Assembly: GCA_937889645.1 (NCBI GenBank)
Contig: CALBZE010000066.1
Coordinates: 1-53,728 of the forward strand
DNA: 53,728 bases
Reading direction: 5' to 3'
From: an uncultured bacterium
GTDB taxonomy: Bacteria; Gemmatimonadota; Gemmatimonadetes; Longimicrobiales; RSA9
The number at the start of each line of letters is the position of its first letter. Position 1 is the stretch's first letter. Shown piece after piece: positions 25,494-34,202 of the stretch. The notes below the pieces were generated by a model. It did no database searches. It was not told the DNA's origin and saw nothing but the letters and a program-made list of their open reading frames with translations. A program made the translations under genes and the position numbers.

Positions 25494-25712
25494 CTATCGC
25501 GAGCGGTTCGGCTCCTCGAGCTGGACCTCCGGGACGGTCACCGTGTCCCGCCCGATCTCGGCCTCCCGCGGCTCCGCCCGGTACTCCGGGAGCTGGCCCT
25601 CTTCGACCTGCACCTCGGGCAGCTGCGCAGGCCGCTCCTCCTCGACCTCGCACGCGACCACGCCCGCCACCAAGAGCAGCGAGACCAGCGACGCCGTTCG
25701 AATCGACCTCAT
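25494..25712 (-). CDS. Small lipoprotein
   Basis: A 72-residue lipoprotein: MRSIRTASLVSLLLVAGVVA then Cys21 within a clear lipobox VVAC. The mature 51 residues are Glu/Pro-rich (VEEERPAQLPEVQVEEGQLP) and probably disordered, anchored to the membrane by the lipid. GAAGGAGGTTCGT before ATG 25712 is a strong ribosome binding site. It is divergent from the AMIN-like lipoprotein gene across about 120 bp. I do not recognise a family. Confidence 0.7.
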   Translation of the reverse strand: MRSIRTASLVSLLLVAGVVACEVEEERPAQLPEVQVEEGQLPEYRAEPREAEIGRDTVTVPEVQLEEPNRSR

Positions 25713-25834
25713 ACGAACCTCCTTCCCGCGCCCTCCGGCGCTACGACCACGCCTCCAGCGGCCCGAGAGTCGCAATTTCCGATCCGTGCACGTACGATGT
25801 CGGCGGGATCGAACGACGAAACGAGGAGGATTCG

Positions 25835-26548
25835 GTGAGGATGTTTCGCAGAACGACGCTCGTGGCCGTGTTGGTCCTGGCGGCGTGCGGCGGCGAGCGT
25901 GACGAATCGTCGACCCCCGCGGGAAGGTCGGAAGCGGAACCGGCGCAAGACGCGGCCGCCGCGGGTCCCGACACGCCCGGTGGACCCGAAACGACCGGCG
26001 CTCCAACGGCGGCCGACGCACCCGGAACGGCGGATGCGCGCGCAACGACCGGTTCGTCCGGAATCACCGCCGGCAACGACCCGACCGCCGCGCCGCCAGG
26101 CGCCGGCGAACCCCGCGCGGGTACGACCGGGCCTACCGTCCGCCGCGGGTCGATCACCGGCGTGAGCACGCAGACCGCGATTCGCGTGGGGCGACAGGAG
26201 GGCTTCGACCGCGTCGTCTTCGAGTTCGGCTCGGGCGGGCTCCCCGGCTACACGATCGAGTACGTCGAACGGCCCATCCGGCAGTGCGGCTCGGGGAACG
26301 CGGTGAGCATCGCCGGCGCGGCGTGGCTACGGGTCGCGATGACGCCCGCCCGCGCACACGACGACGCCGGGAACGTGACGGTCGCCGAGCGGACCCTCGC
26401 GCCGGCGCTCCCCGCCGTGCGCCAGCTCCGTCTGACGTGCGACTTCGAGGCCCGGCTCGAGTGGGTCGTCGGCGTATCCGGGCGCAAGCAGTACAGGGTC
26501 CTCGAGCTGCGGAACCCGGATCGAGTGGTCGTGGACATCCTGCACTGA
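25835..26548 (+). CDS. AMIN-like domain lipoprotein
   Basis: A 237-residue lipoprotein from GTG 25835 (AGGAGG five nt upstream; ATG 25841 two codons later is an alternative). Lipobox VLVLAAC is followed by a long Ala/Thr/Gly/Pro-rich linker to about residue 110. The C-terminal 125 residues resemble the AMIN-like beta-sandwich domain: GFDRVVFEFGSGGLPGYTIE, then AAWLRVAMTPARAHD and GRKQYRVLELRNPDRVVVDI. Such domains are found on cell-wall and outer-membrane-assembly proteins, so localisation to peptidoglycan or the outer membrane is likely. It converges with fxsA across a hairpin. Confidence 0.8.
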   Translation: MRMFRRTTLVAVLVLAACGGERDESSTPAGRSEAEPAQDAAAAGPDTPGGPETTGAPTAADAPGTADARATTGSSGITAGNDPTAAPPGAGEPRAGTTGPTVRRGSITGVSTQTAIRVGRQEGFDRVVFEFGSGGLPGYTIEYVERPIRQCGSGNAVSIAGAAWLRVAMTPARAHDDAGNVTVAERTLAPALPAVRQLRLTCDFEARLEWVVGVSGRKQYRVLELRNPDRVVVDILH

Positions 26549-26560
26549 CGATGCCGCGCC

Positions 26561-26579
26561 GCGGCCCGCCGCGGGCCGC
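26561..26579. terminator. Perfect 8-bp hairpin between convergent genes
   Basis: GCGGCCCG (26,561-26,568) and CGGGCCGC (26,572-26,579) with a 3-nt loop lie between the AMIN-like gene and fxsA. It is a candidate bidirectional terminator. Confidence 0.5.
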
Positions 26580-26614
26580 CGTGCTCCCCCGACGCCCGAA
26601 TCGGCGGGCGACGG

Positions 26615-27010
26615 TTAGCGCATGATCGCCATGATGCGCACGTCGCCCGTCGCGATCGCCCGCTCCAGCCGCCGCCGGAGCAGGTGCTTGAACCACGCGC
26701 GGCTCGGCGGGAAGAGCAGCAGGATCCCGACGACGTCGCTCAGGAACCCGGGCGCGAGGAGCAGCAGCCCGCCGGCCAGGATCATGAGGCCATCGAGCAG
26801 GTGGGCGGCGGGCATCCGCCCCATGATCAGGTCGGCCCGGATCGCACCCAGCACCCGCGCGCCCTGACTGCGTGCGAGCCAGGACCCCACCGCCGCGGTC
26901 GCCACGACCAGCCCGATCGTCGGCCACACGCCCACCACGGTCCCCACCTTGACGAGGACCGCCAGCTCGACCAGCGGCACCACTACGAACATCAAGAACA
27001 ACAAAGGCAA
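26615..27010 (-). CDS. fxsA: FxsA family membrane protein
   Basis: A 131-residue inner-membrane protein of the FxsA family. It begins LPLLFLMFVVVPLVELAVLV and then GTVVGVWPTIGLVVATAAVG, the family segment next to the first membrane helices; later ADLIMGRMPAAHLLDGLMIL and LLLLAPGFLSDVVGILLLFP. The C-terminus is basic and cytosolic. The family is linked to F-plasmid exclusion interference in E. coli; its cellular job elsewhere is unclear. The TTG at 27010 is favoured over the internal ATG because GGAGGGG lies six nt before it. Confidence 0.88.
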   Translation of the reverse strand: MPLLFLMFVVVPLVELAVLVKVGTVVGVWPTIGLVVATAAVGSWLARSQGARVLGAIRADLIMGRMPAAHLLDGLMILAGGLLLLAPGFLSDVVGILLLFPPSRAWFKHLLRRRLERAIATGDVRIMAIMR

Positions 27011-27221
27011 TGTTTCCCCTCCCGCCGAATCCGTGTCACCCCTTACTACCCCGCGGCCGCCCCGATGGGGCCGCGCGGGACGCGATGTCCCGTCCGTGCC
27101 TTGCGCGCGCCCCGCAGAGGGCGGCATCATTGCCGTCCCGATTCCGTCCACCGGGCGCGGCACCGAACGGGGCGCCGGGGTATACGGAACCACGACGCGT
27201 TTGTCGAACGGAGAACCGGAG

Positions 27222-27770
27222 ATGAAGACGATAAAGTACGGCGTGAGCGCCGTGGCCCTGATCGCGGCCGGGTTCGCGGTCCGCGCGACCGTGGCGACGT
27301 CGCCCGCGGAGGATCACGCGCTGCACGACGCCGAGCCGGTCGCGGCGGCCGCCGCACCGGCGCCCGACGCGATCGCCGCCGAGCCCGTCGCGGCGGGTGA
27401 GCGGCCGACGATCACCGTCTACAAGAGCCCGACCTGCGGCTGCTGCGCGAAGTGGATCGACCACGTCAAGGCGCACGGCTTCGAGGTCGTCACGCACGAC
27501 ACGAACGACATGTCGCGCGTCAAGGCGATGACGGGCGTGCCCGGCAAGCTCGCGTCCTGCCACACCGCGATCGTCGATGGCTACGTGATCGAGGGGCACG
27601 TCCCCGCGGACCTGATCCAGCGACTGCTGGAGGAACGGCCCGAGGTCGTCGGGCTCGCCGTGCCCGGAATGCCGATGGGCTCGCCCGGGATGGAAGGGCT
27701 CTACAAGGAAGCCTACGACGTCCTCGCATTCCAGCGCGACGGCTCGACCACGGTCTTCGCGAAGCGCTGA
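27222..27770 (+). CDS. DUF411 metal-binding exported protein
   Basis: A 182-residue protein with N-terminal signal/anchor MKTIKYGVSAVALIAAGFAV, an Ala/Pro-rich linker, and a C-terminal DUF411 domain (about 65-180). The domain shows TITVYKSPTCGCCAKWIDHV with a C-G-C-C metal site, ASCHTAIVDGYVIEGHVPAD and GLAVPGMPMGSPGMEGLYKE. DUF411 proteins bind copper or related metals and are often encoded beside copper-handling genes. Here the neighbours are fxsA and a HAD phosphatase, so the metal link rests only on the domain. ATG 27222 is preceded by GAACCGGAG. Confidence 0.9.
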   Translation: MKTIKYGVSAVALIAAGFAVRATVATSPAEDHALHDAEPVAAAAAPAPDAIAAEPVAAGERPTITVYKSPTCGCCAKWIDHVKAHGFEVVTHDTNDMSRVKAMTGVPGKLASCHTAIVDGYVIEGHVPADLIQRLLEERPEVVGLAVPGMPMGSPGMEGLYKEAYDVLAFQRDGSTTVFAKR

Positions 27771-27790
27771 GCGCCGCCGGGCGCCATCGT

Positions 27791-28501
27791 CTACGGGCGA
27801 CCGGCCCCGACGGGCGCCGGCGGCCGACCCGCGCCCTCGCCGACCCACCGGGCGAAATCGGCCGGGGTGACGAACGCCTGCGGCGCCCACGGCTCGACGC
27901 GGCGCAGGAACGCCTCCTGCTCGTCCGGCTTCTTGGCCCAGAGCGCCGCGGCCGGCCTCACGCCCGCCGCGGCCGCGGCCTCGATGTCGCTCCCCGAATC
28001 CCCGATGTAGACCGCCTGCGACGGCTCCGCGCCGAGCCGGTCGAGCGCGATCCGGAGACCCTCGGGGTCAGGCTTCGGCTCCGACACGTCGTCGTCGAAG
28101 ACGAGCACGTCGAATTCGCCAAGCTGCAGGCGCTCGCGCGTCAGCTGCCACGACCTGCGGCTCTTCCCCGTCACGATCCCGAGTCTCACGCCGGTGCCCC
28201 TGAGCGACGCGAGCATCTCCGGCACGCCCGGGTAGATCCCGCGGGCGTACGCGTCGTACAGCCGTTCGTAGGCGCGGTAGAAGTCCTCGAGGCACGCCGG
28301 GACCCGGGCATGCCCGACCACGTCGCGGAGGAAGCGGAACTCCGAACGGGGGCGCAGCGCGAGGATCTCTTCCGGCGTCATCTCCCTCCCCACGTACGGG
28401 AGCACCGCCTGGCGGTAGCACTCGATGTAGAGGCGTTTCGTGTTGATCAACGTGCCGTCCAGGTCGAGCAGCACGATCGAAATGCGTGATTCGGCAGACA
28501 T
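27791..28501 (-). CDS. HAD family hydrolase, phosphoglycolate-phosphatase-like
   Basis: A 236-residue HAD subfamily IA phosphatase. Motif I VLLDLDGTLINTKRLYIECY near 10-29, motif II GIVTGKSRRSWQ near 115, motif III Lys in EPKPDPEG, and motif IV YIGDSGSDIEAA near 175. The cap region between motifs I and II is alpha-helical. Phosphoglycolate or a related small phosphate is the probable substrate, though HAD specificity cannot be read from sequence. ATG 28501 is preceded by GGGAAG. It converges with DUF411 across 20 bp. Confidence 0.9.
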   Translation of the reverse strand: MSAESRISIVLLDLDGTLINTKRLYIECYRQAVLPYVGREMTPEEILALRPRSEFRFLRDVVGHARVPACLEDFYRAYERLYDAYARGIYPGVPEMLASLRGTGVRLGIVTGKSRRSWQLTRERLQLGEFDVLVFDDDVSEPKPDPEGLRIALDRLGAEPSQAVYIGDSGSDIEAAAAAGVRPAAALWAKKPDEQEAFLRRVEPWAPQAFVTPADFARWVGEGAGRPPAPVGAGRP

Positions 28502-28605
28502 CTTCCCTTCCCATACGAGCGCCGGACCGGATCCCGACTGGGTTCCGGCCCGGCGACAGATCACTTCCCGGTGATGCCCGGCGAGTCGACGGACTCGCCC
28601 GGACG

Positions 28606-28947
28606 CTACGGCGCCGAGACCTCCCCGGCGCTCTTGCGCGCCCTGACCTGCGCTCCTGCATACCCGCCCGCGCCGGCGAAGATCGGCACGCCGATCAGGA
28701 TGAGCCAGTCCACGACGCGTACCTCCCCGTCGAACACCACCCCGATCAAGACGGTGATCACGAGCGGCGCCGTAACCCAGAGGCTCCACCGCCACGACGT
28801 CGCGGGCCAGACCGCGCCGAAGATCGCGCTCAGCACGGCAAAGGCCAGGTAGAGCGTGAAAGCGGCCGCGTCGACGAATGCGAACATCGCGGCGATCCCG
28901 CCGAACAGGCCGAGCGCGTATGCCCAGATCGGAGTCTTGCCTTCCAT
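28606..28947 (-). CDS. Small membrane protein with three or four TM helices
   Basis: A 113-residue hydrophobic protein: MEGKTPIWAYALGLFGGIAA, then AAAFTLYLAFAVLSAIFGAV, SLWVTAPLVITVLIGVVFDG, and WLILIGVPIFAGAGGYAGAQ mark three or four transmembrane helices. A short basic tail VRARKSAGEVSAP follows. No family recognised. The ribosome binding site AGAGGTCGCCGAT is modest. Confidence 0.75.
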   Translation of the reverse strand: MEGKTPIWAYALGLFGGIAAMFAFVDAAAFTLYLAFAVLSAIFGAVWPATSWRWSLWVTAPLVITVLIGVVFDGEVRVVDWLILIGVPIFAGAGGYAGAQVRARKSAGEVSAP

Positions 28948-29143
28948 ATCGGCGACCTCTCATGGCAACCGGACCGGCGCCCGCCGACCGCCGCACGCGC
29001 GTGGTGCGACGCCCGGAGCGTACCCCGGCAATCTCTCGCGCGAGCCGGCCGGGGTCAAGCACCGCGTCCCCGACGGCATGAATCCTTTCCCCGGACAATT
29101 CCGTATTGTCGGTGCGTCCGGTTCCTTTATCCCTGGAGGCGAC

Positions 29144-29332
29144 ATGGGAAAGCTGGTCCTCTTCGTCGTCGGCATGATCGTCGCGATCGTCGTCGGCCTC
29201 AAGCTCCTGGCGGCTCTGCTCGTCCCGCTCTTCGCCCTCGCCTGGTTCGTGGTGGCCAAGATCGTTCCGCTCGTGCTCCTCGGGTGGTTCGTCGTCTGGG
29301 CCTGGCGACGCTGGAAAGAACAGACCGTGTGA
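29144..29332 (+). CDS. Very small membrane protein
   Basis: A 62-residue protein with two closely spaced hydrophobic helices: MGKLVLFVVGMIVAIVVGLK then LVPLFALAWFVVAKIVPLVL, ending in the basic WAWRRWKEQTV. ATG 29144 follows CTGGAGGCGAC and a rho-independent terminator follows directly, so a short monocistronic message is likely. Function unknown; small membrane proteins of this type often regulate larger membrane complexes. Confidence 0.72.
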   Translation: MGKLVLFVVGMIVAIVVGLKLLAALLVPLFALAWFVVAKIVPLVLLGWFVVWAWRRWKEQTV

Positions 29333-29335
29333 ACG

Positions 29336-29363
29336 ACGCCCCGCCGACGAGGCGGGGCGTTTT
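29336..29363 (+). terminator. Intrinsic terminator after the 62-residue gene
   Basis: ACGCCCCGCC (29,336-29,345), 5-nt loop, GGCGGGGCGT (29,351-29,360) and a TTTC tail. The stem is 10 bp and perfect. It is one of the few hairpins in the window with a T-run. Confidence 0.85.
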
Positions 29364-29446
29364 CATGGACCCGGCGGCCGCCGACCGTCACCGCCGGTGG
29401 GACCTCGCACCCGGCCGGCTGGATCGAGTCTCCGGCCGGCCCCCCT

Positions 29447-29806
29447 TCATCGAACGTAGTACCCCGCCGTTCGCCACTCCCCGTCCGGCTCCTTCATCAT
29501 GACCACCCGCTCCGCGCCGTTCTTCTTGTGCTCGAACGTCGTCTCGAACTCGAGGACGACGTACTCGCCGTCGGGCGCGCCGGGGAGCTCCGTCGCGTAC
29601 TGCATGGACCGGACGCTCCTGGCGACGGGGCGGCCGATCGGCCGCTGCGCGGCCTCGAGCGACTCCTTCCAGCGCGCCTCGTCGACCGCGGCCTGGAAGA
29701 GCCGCGCGGTCTCGGCCCAGCTCGCGGCCGCATCGCCCCGGTCGATCAGGGCGAGCCAGCGCTCCGCTGCGGCCAACGCTTCGGTCTCGGCCTTCCCATC
29801 GGGCAT
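29447..29806 (-). CDS. DUF4019 domain protein
   Basis: A 119-residue protein matching DUF4019: AAERWLALIDRGDAAASWAE, FQAAVDEARWKESLEAAQRP and GEYVVLEFETTFEHKKNGAE are the usual segments, ending AERVVMMKEPDGEWRTAGYY. No signal peptide is obvious from the chosen ATG 29806, which follows GGAGGG. Members in other bacteria are secreted and of unknown function. A TTG start further upstream would add 21 non-hydrophobic residues. Confidence 0.75.
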   Translation of the reverse strand: MPDGKAETEALAAAERWLALIDRGDAAASWAETARLFQAAVDEARWKESLEAAQRPIGRPVARSVRSMQYATELPGAPDGEYVVLEFETTFEHKKNGAERVVMMKEPDGEWRTAGYYVR

Positions 29807-29843
29807 TGGACCCTCCTCTCGACTCGCGCGACGTGAACCCGCT

Positions 29844-31592
29844 CTACCTGCTCGCGTCGTTCGCAGCAATCGGACCCGAGACCGTACGCTCCGGCACGAT
29901 CACCCGCCCGGGCAGCCTCCACGTCAACGCGCCGTCGTCCACCACGAACTCGCCGCCGACGAGGACGTATTCGATCCCGTCCGGGTACTGGTGCGGCTCG
30001 GTGAAAGTCGCACGGTCGCGGATCCGGTCGAGGTCGAAGACGACGATGTCGGCCGCGAACCCTTCGCGGATCATCCCCCGGTCGCGCAGCCCCAGGATCT
30101 GTGCCGGTAGCGACGTCATCGACCGTACCGCGTCCTCGACCGAGATCACTCCGCGCTCGAGCGCGAGCCAGCGGATCTTGCGGGGGAACGTGCCGTAGTA
30201 GCGCGCGTGCACCGCCGGGCCGTCCTCCGGCAGCGCGATCCCGCCGTCGGATGCGGTGGCGACCCAGGGGCGCGCGGCGTACGCCTCGACGTCGGCCTCC
30301 GACATCGAGAAGCCGCGCAGTCTCGCGCCGCCCGGCCGGCTGCGGTCCCCCTCGAGCTGGAGCCGGATCGCCGCCTCGACCGGGTCCACGCCCCACCCCG
30401 CCGCGAGGTCCGCGATGCTCTTCCCGATGAAGCTCCGGTCCGGATGATCGAAGACGATGACGGCTTCCGCGCCGCCGCGCCGCGCGATCTCGTGCGCGAT
30501 GTCGCGCCGTAGCTTCGCCGCCTCGGCCGGGTCGGCGAGCACGCGCCTGATCGCCGTCGCGTAATCCGGCCGCCCGGCGCGCCCATCGGCCATGCGGTCG
30601 TAGGAGAGCGCCCAGCGCGGGATCAGGACCGTCGAACCGTCGGTCCCGCTCGTCGCGTACGGGTACTGGTCCGCCCAGATGTCGACGCCCCGGGCGCGCG
30701 CCCGCTCGATCAGCTGGATCGCCGCGTGGCTCGAGCCCCAGTAGTTCGCGCCCTTCGCCTTGATGTGGCTGGCCACGACCGTCGCGCCCGTGCGCTCGCC
30801 GATCTCGATCGTCTCGCGCACCGCGTCCAGCAGCGTCGGCGGGCCCGGCTCGTCCTGGCTCGGCCAGTACCACATCGGGTCCTGCCCCTCGCTCCGCTCG
30901 TGTGAGATGTAGACGCCGCGCCACGGCACGATCTCCTCGACCAGCGCGACGATCTCGTCCGTCGTGCTCCACCGGCCGGGCACGTACTCGAGCCCCGCCG
31001 AGAGCCCGACCGCGCCCTCCTCCATCCCCTGCCGCACCAGCGCCCGCATCCGCTCGATCTCCTCGGGCGCGGCCGGGCGCCGGAAGTCGTCGCCCATGGC
31101 CAGCCGGCGCACCGTGCCGTGCCCGACCATGAGCATCGCGTTCGGGCCGATCCCGTTCGCCTCGATGAACGCCCGCTGGTCGCGGATCGGCCACGGCGAG
31201 CGGCCGTCCTGGTTGACCACGACGGTGGTCACACCCTGCGCGACGATGTTCGGCGCCGCGCGACGCCGCGGGTCCGCGTCACGGAACCCGCCCTCCGCGC
31301 TCGCGCCGTCGTCGGCATGGCTGTGCAGGTCGATGAACCCCGGCGCGACGACGAGCCCGCGCGCGTCGATCACGCGCGTCGCCCGTGCGCCCGCGAGTCG
31401 GCCTACGGCGACGATCTTCCCGTCCCGGATCCCGACGTCCGCGTAGAACCACGGGTTGCCGGTCCCGTCCAGGACCCTGCCGCCGGTGATCAGCACGTCG
31501 AACGGCCCGGCCGGATCCGCGCCCTGGGCGTGGAGCGGCGCGTGGTGAACGAGGAGCGTCGCGACGAACACGGCGAGGTGGCTGCGTCGCAT
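29844..31592 (-). CDS. Exported amidohydrolase, N-acyl-D-amino-acid deacylase type
   Basis: A 582-residue protein with signal peptide MRRSHLAVFVATLLVHHAPL ending HAQG. The metal-dependent amidohydrolase fold is clear: DVLITGGRVLDGTGNPWFYA, VVAPGFIDLHSHADDG (HxH metal motif near 93), VASHIKAKG with a metal-binding His and carbamylated-Lys candidate, and ATASDGGIALPEDGPAVHAR with the Asp. It ends with IREGFAADIVVFDLDRIRDR. This is the layout of D-aminoacylases and related D-glutamate deacylases, which strip N-acyl groups from D-amino acids released from peptidoglycan. GGAGGT lies before ATG 31592. Its location in the periplasm supports wall or peptide turnover. Confidence 0.88.
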   Translation of the reverse strand: MRRSHLAVFVATLLVHHAPLHAQGADPAGPFDVLITGGRVLDGTGNPWFYADVGIRDGKIVAVGRLAGARATRVIDARGLVVAPGFIDLHSHADDGASAEGGFRDADPRRRAAPNIVAQGVTTVVVNQDGRSPWPIRDQRAFIEANGIGPNAMLMVGHGTVRRLAMGDDFRRPAAPEEIERMRALVRQGMEEGAVGLSAGLEYVPGRWSTTDEIVALVEEIVPWRGVYISHERSEGQDPMWYWPSQDEPGPPTLLDAVRETIEIGERTGATVVASHIKAKGANYWGSSHAAIQLIERARARGVDIWADQYPYATSGTDGSTVLIPRWALSYDRMADGRAGRPDYATAIRRVLADPAEAAKLRRDIAHEIARRGGAEAVIVFDHPDRSFIGKSIADLAAGWGVDPVEAAIRLQLEGDRSRPGGARLRGFSMSEADVEAYAARPWVATASDGGIALPEDGPAVHARYYGTFPRKIRWLALERGVISVEDAVRSMTSLPAQILGLRDRGMIREGFAADIVVFDLDRIRDRATFTEPHQYPDGIEYVLVGGEFVVDDGALTWRLPGRVIVPERTVSGPIAANDASR

Positions 31593-31814
31593 TGGGACCT
31601 CCGTGGTCGTGGGAAGCGGGCGGTCGCGCACACGGGCCGGCCGGGCCGGCCCACACCGGGTCGCGCGAGCCGCGTCTCGAACCCGGGGGCGCGTCGCGCC
31701 CGGACGCCGGCCCCGGACCCTCGGCCCGGGTACCGGTTCCGGTTCGGTTCGTGTAGCATAGAGGCGGGACGACCCGCCCGGCAACGTCCGGGCACCTTTG
31801 CCGGGAGGTAGGTG

Positions 31815-32225
31815 ATGACCAGGAAGATCGTCAAGTCGGACGAGGAATGGCGCCGCGACCTCACGCCCGAGCAGTACTACGTCTGCCGCCAGAAGGGCAC
31901 CGAGCGCGCATTCACCGGCAAGTACTGGGACTTCAAGGGCGACGGCATCTACCGCTGCGCCTGCTGCGGCAACGAGCTCTTCGACTCCGACACGAAGTAC
32001 GACTCCGGGACCGGCTGGCCCAGCTTCTGGGCGCCGATCCGCGGCGACGCCGTCCGCACGGAGGAGGACCGCAGCCACGGGATGCGTCGCATCGAGGTCC
32101 TCTGCGCCGCATGCGACTCCCACCTCGGCCACGTCTTCCCCGACGGCCCCGAGCCGACCGGGCTGCGCTACTGCATGAACTCGGCGGCGCTGGAGTTCGA
32201 GCCGCGGAACGAGGCGACGGAGTAG
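31815..32225 (+). CDS. msrB: Peptide-methionine (R)-S-oxide reductase MsrB
   Basis: A 136-residue cytosolic enzyme reducing methionine-R-sulfoxide in proteins. The zinc-binding Cys pairs are in IYRCACCGNELFDSDTKYDS and VLCAACDSHLGHVFPDGPEP; the catalytic Cys is in GLRYCMNSAALEF near 121. GTGWPSFWAPI is the substrate-pocket block. Length and all motifs match a single-domain MsrB. ATG 31815 is used because GGGAGGT is six nt upstream; a GTG codon just before would give a Met-Met start. It is divergent from the amidohydrolase gene. Confidence 0.96.
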   Translation: MTRKIVKSDEEWRRDLTPEQYYVCRQKGTERAFTGKYWDFKGDGIYRCACCGNELFDSDTKYDSGTGWPSFWAPIRGDAVRTEEDRSHGMRRIEVLCAACDSHLGHVFPDGPEPTGLRYCMNSAALEFEPRNEATE

Positions 32226-32277
32226 CAGCCGACCGGACCTGCGGGCGCGATCGAGTCGTGGCGTGGGAGGACCGAGG

Positions 32278-33390
32278 ATGACGGGCGGGGCGAGCATCGT
32301 CGCCGAACGGCTGTCCAAGACGTACCGCGTGAAGGTGCGCGAGCCGGGGCTCGCCGGCGCGTTCCGCGCCCTCTTCCGGCCCCGCTACCGCGAGGTGCAC
32401 GCCGTCGAGGACGTCTCCTTCCGCATCGAGCCCGGCGAGGTCGTCGGATTCCTCGGCCCGAACGGCGCCGGCAAGACGACGACGATCAAGATCCTGACCG
32501 GGCTCCTCTACCCCACCGGCGGCCGCGCGGAGGTCGCCGGGTTCGACCCCTGGCGCGGCGGCGCGCCCTTCAAGCGACGCATCGCTCTGGTCCTCGGCAA
32601 CAAGCAGCAGCTGATCTGGGACCTGCCGCCCGAGGAGACGCTCCTCCTCAACCGCGCGATCTACGGCCTCTCGGACGCCGAGTACCGCCGCAACCGCGAG
32701 GAGCTGGTCGACTCGCTCGGGATCGCCGGCGTCCTCGACAAGCCGGTCCGTCAGCTCTCGCAGGGCGAGCGCATGCGCTGCGAGCTGGCCGCCGCGCTGC
32801 TGCACCGCCCCGAGCTGCTCTTCCTCGACGAGCCCACGCTCGGCCTCGACCTCGGCGCGCAGGAGGCGATCCGCGCCTTCGTCAGGGAGTACAACCGTCG
32901 CCACGGCGCCACGGTCCTCCTCACCTCCCACTACATGGCCGACGTGACCGCGCTCGCGCCGCGCGTCCTGATCATCAACCGCGGCCGCCTCCTCTACGAC
33001 GGCGGCCTGACGGAGCTCGCCGACCGGATCGCGCCCGTCAAGCGCCTCGAGCTGGTCCTCGAGCGCGAGGTCGACCGCGCCGACCTGGAGCGCTTCGGCG
33101 CCGTGACCGTCCTCGAGGACCACAAGGCGACGATCGAGGTGCCCCGCCGCGACGTCGCCCGGGCCAGCGCCCGGCTCCTCGCCGCGCTCCCCGTCGCCGA
33201 CCTCTCGATCACGGATCCGCCGATCGAGGAGGTGATCGCTCGCGCGTTCGCGGGTGAGGCGACGAAGGGGGTGGATGCCGCGGAGCGCGCAGGCGACGTG
33301 GGCGACGCGGGGGGCGCGCGGGGCGCGGGCGTGCCGGAAGGCGCGCCGTCGCCTACCGCCGCGGCGCCGCCACGCAAGGAGGCGGAATGA
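32278..33390 (+). CDS. ABC-2 type exporter ATP-binding protein
   Basis: A 370-residue ABC ATPase that powers the two permeases downstream. Walker A GFLGPNGAGKTTTIKILTGL near 62-80, signature QLSQGERMRCELAAALLHRP near 160, Walker B LLFLDEPTLGLDLGAQEAIR and H-loop LLTSHYMADV. The C-terminal 60 residues are low-complexity Ala/Gly/Pro. This sequence type accompanies ABC2_membrane_6/DUF990 permeases. ATG 32278 follows GGGAGGACCGAGG. The stop overlaps the next start by 4 bp (ATGA). Confidence 0.9.
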   Translation: MTGGASIVAERLSKTYRVKVREPGLAGAFRALFRPRYREVHAVEDVSFRIEPGEVVGFLGPNGAGKTTTIKILTGLLYPTGGRAEVAGFDPWRGGAPFKRRIALVLGNKQQLIWDLPPEETLLLNRAIYGLSDAEYRRNREELVDSLGIAGVLDKPVRQLSQGERMRCELAAALLHRPELLFLDEPTLGLDLGAQEAIRAFVREYNRRHGATVLLTSHYMADVTALAPRVLIINRGRLLYDGGLTELADRIAPVKRLELVLEREVDRADLERFGAVTVLEDHKATIEVPRRDVARASARLLAALPVADLSITDPPIEEVIARAFAGEATKGVDAAERAGDVGDAGGARGAGVPEGAPSPTAAAPPRKEAE

Positions 33391-34202
33391 CCGCATCTCT
33401 CCGCGCCTGGGCCCGCCGCTACGGCGCGCTGATCCGCGCCGGCTGGCTGGTCGACGTGCAGTACCGCGCCGCGATCGTGATCTGGCTGATCCTCGGCGTC
33501 GCCCAGCCGGCCATCACCCTCGCGGTCTGGTGGTCGGTGGCCGGCGGCGGCGAGGTGGGCGGGTTCGGGCAGGCGGACTTCGCGCGCTACTTCTTCGCCG
33601 TCATGCTGATCGACCAGGCGACGCTCGCCTGGGACATCTGGTACATCGACCGCTGGATCCGCGAGGGCGAGCTCAATTTCCGCCTCGCCCGGCCGATGAA
33701 CCCGTTGCATGAAGCGATCGCCGACAACCTCGCCTACAAGGGGAAGTCGGTCGTGCTGATCGCGCTCGTCTGGTTCCTGATCGCGGTGTTCTGGCCGGCC
33801 GTCCGCCTCCCCTTCGATCCAGGCCGCCTCGCGCTCGCCGCGATCGCGACGACGCTGGCCGCCGCGATCCGCTTCCTGACCAGCTACGTCAACGGCCTGC
33901 TGGCGTTCTGGACCACACGCGCGACGGCGATCGCCGAGCTGCATTGGGGCGTCTCGCTCTTCCTGGCCGGGCGGATCGCGCCGCTCTCGCTCCTGCCGCC
34001 CGCCGTCGCGAGCGTGGCCGGCGTCCTCTGGTTCCCCTACATGCTCGCGTTCCCCGTCGAGATCCTGACCGGCACGCTCACGGACGCGGACGCAATCCTG
34101 AGTGGCTTCGGCTGGCAGCTCGTCTGGCTGGCCGCGTGGACGTGCGCGTATCTCTTCGTCTGGACCCGTGGCCGACGGCGCTATGGAGCGGTGGGTGGGT
34201 AG
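33387..34202 (+). CDS. ABC-2 family transporter permease, subunit 1
   Basis: A 271-residue membrane protein with about six helices. It opens RYGALIRAGWLVDVQYRAAI, typical of ABC2_membrane_6 proteins, and has WYIDRWIREGELNFRLARPM, the cytoplasmic loop conserved in this family. Later helices include VVLIALVWFLIAVFWPAV and LALAAIATTLAAAIRFLTSY. It pairs with the second permease as a heterodimer. Substrate unknown. The start is translationally coupled to the ATPase gene. Confidence 0.88.
   Translation: MTASLRAWARRYGALIRAGWLVDVQYRAAIVIWLILGVAQPAITLAVWWSVAGGGEVGGFGQADFARYFFAVMLIDQATLAWDIWYIDRWIREGELNFRLARPMNPLHEAIADNLAYKGKSVVLIALVWFLIAVFWPAVRLPFDPGRLALAAIATTLAAAIRFLTSYVNGLLAFWTTRATAIAELHWGVSLFLAGRIAPLSLLPPAVASVAGVLWFPYMLAFPVEILTGTLTDADAILSGFGWQLVWLAAWTCAYLFVWTRGRRRYGAVGG

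Noticed and set aside
26284..27193. Large overlapping frames around fxsA
   Set aside because: Only the TTG-started 131-codon frame has a ribosome binding site and family-type membrane helices.
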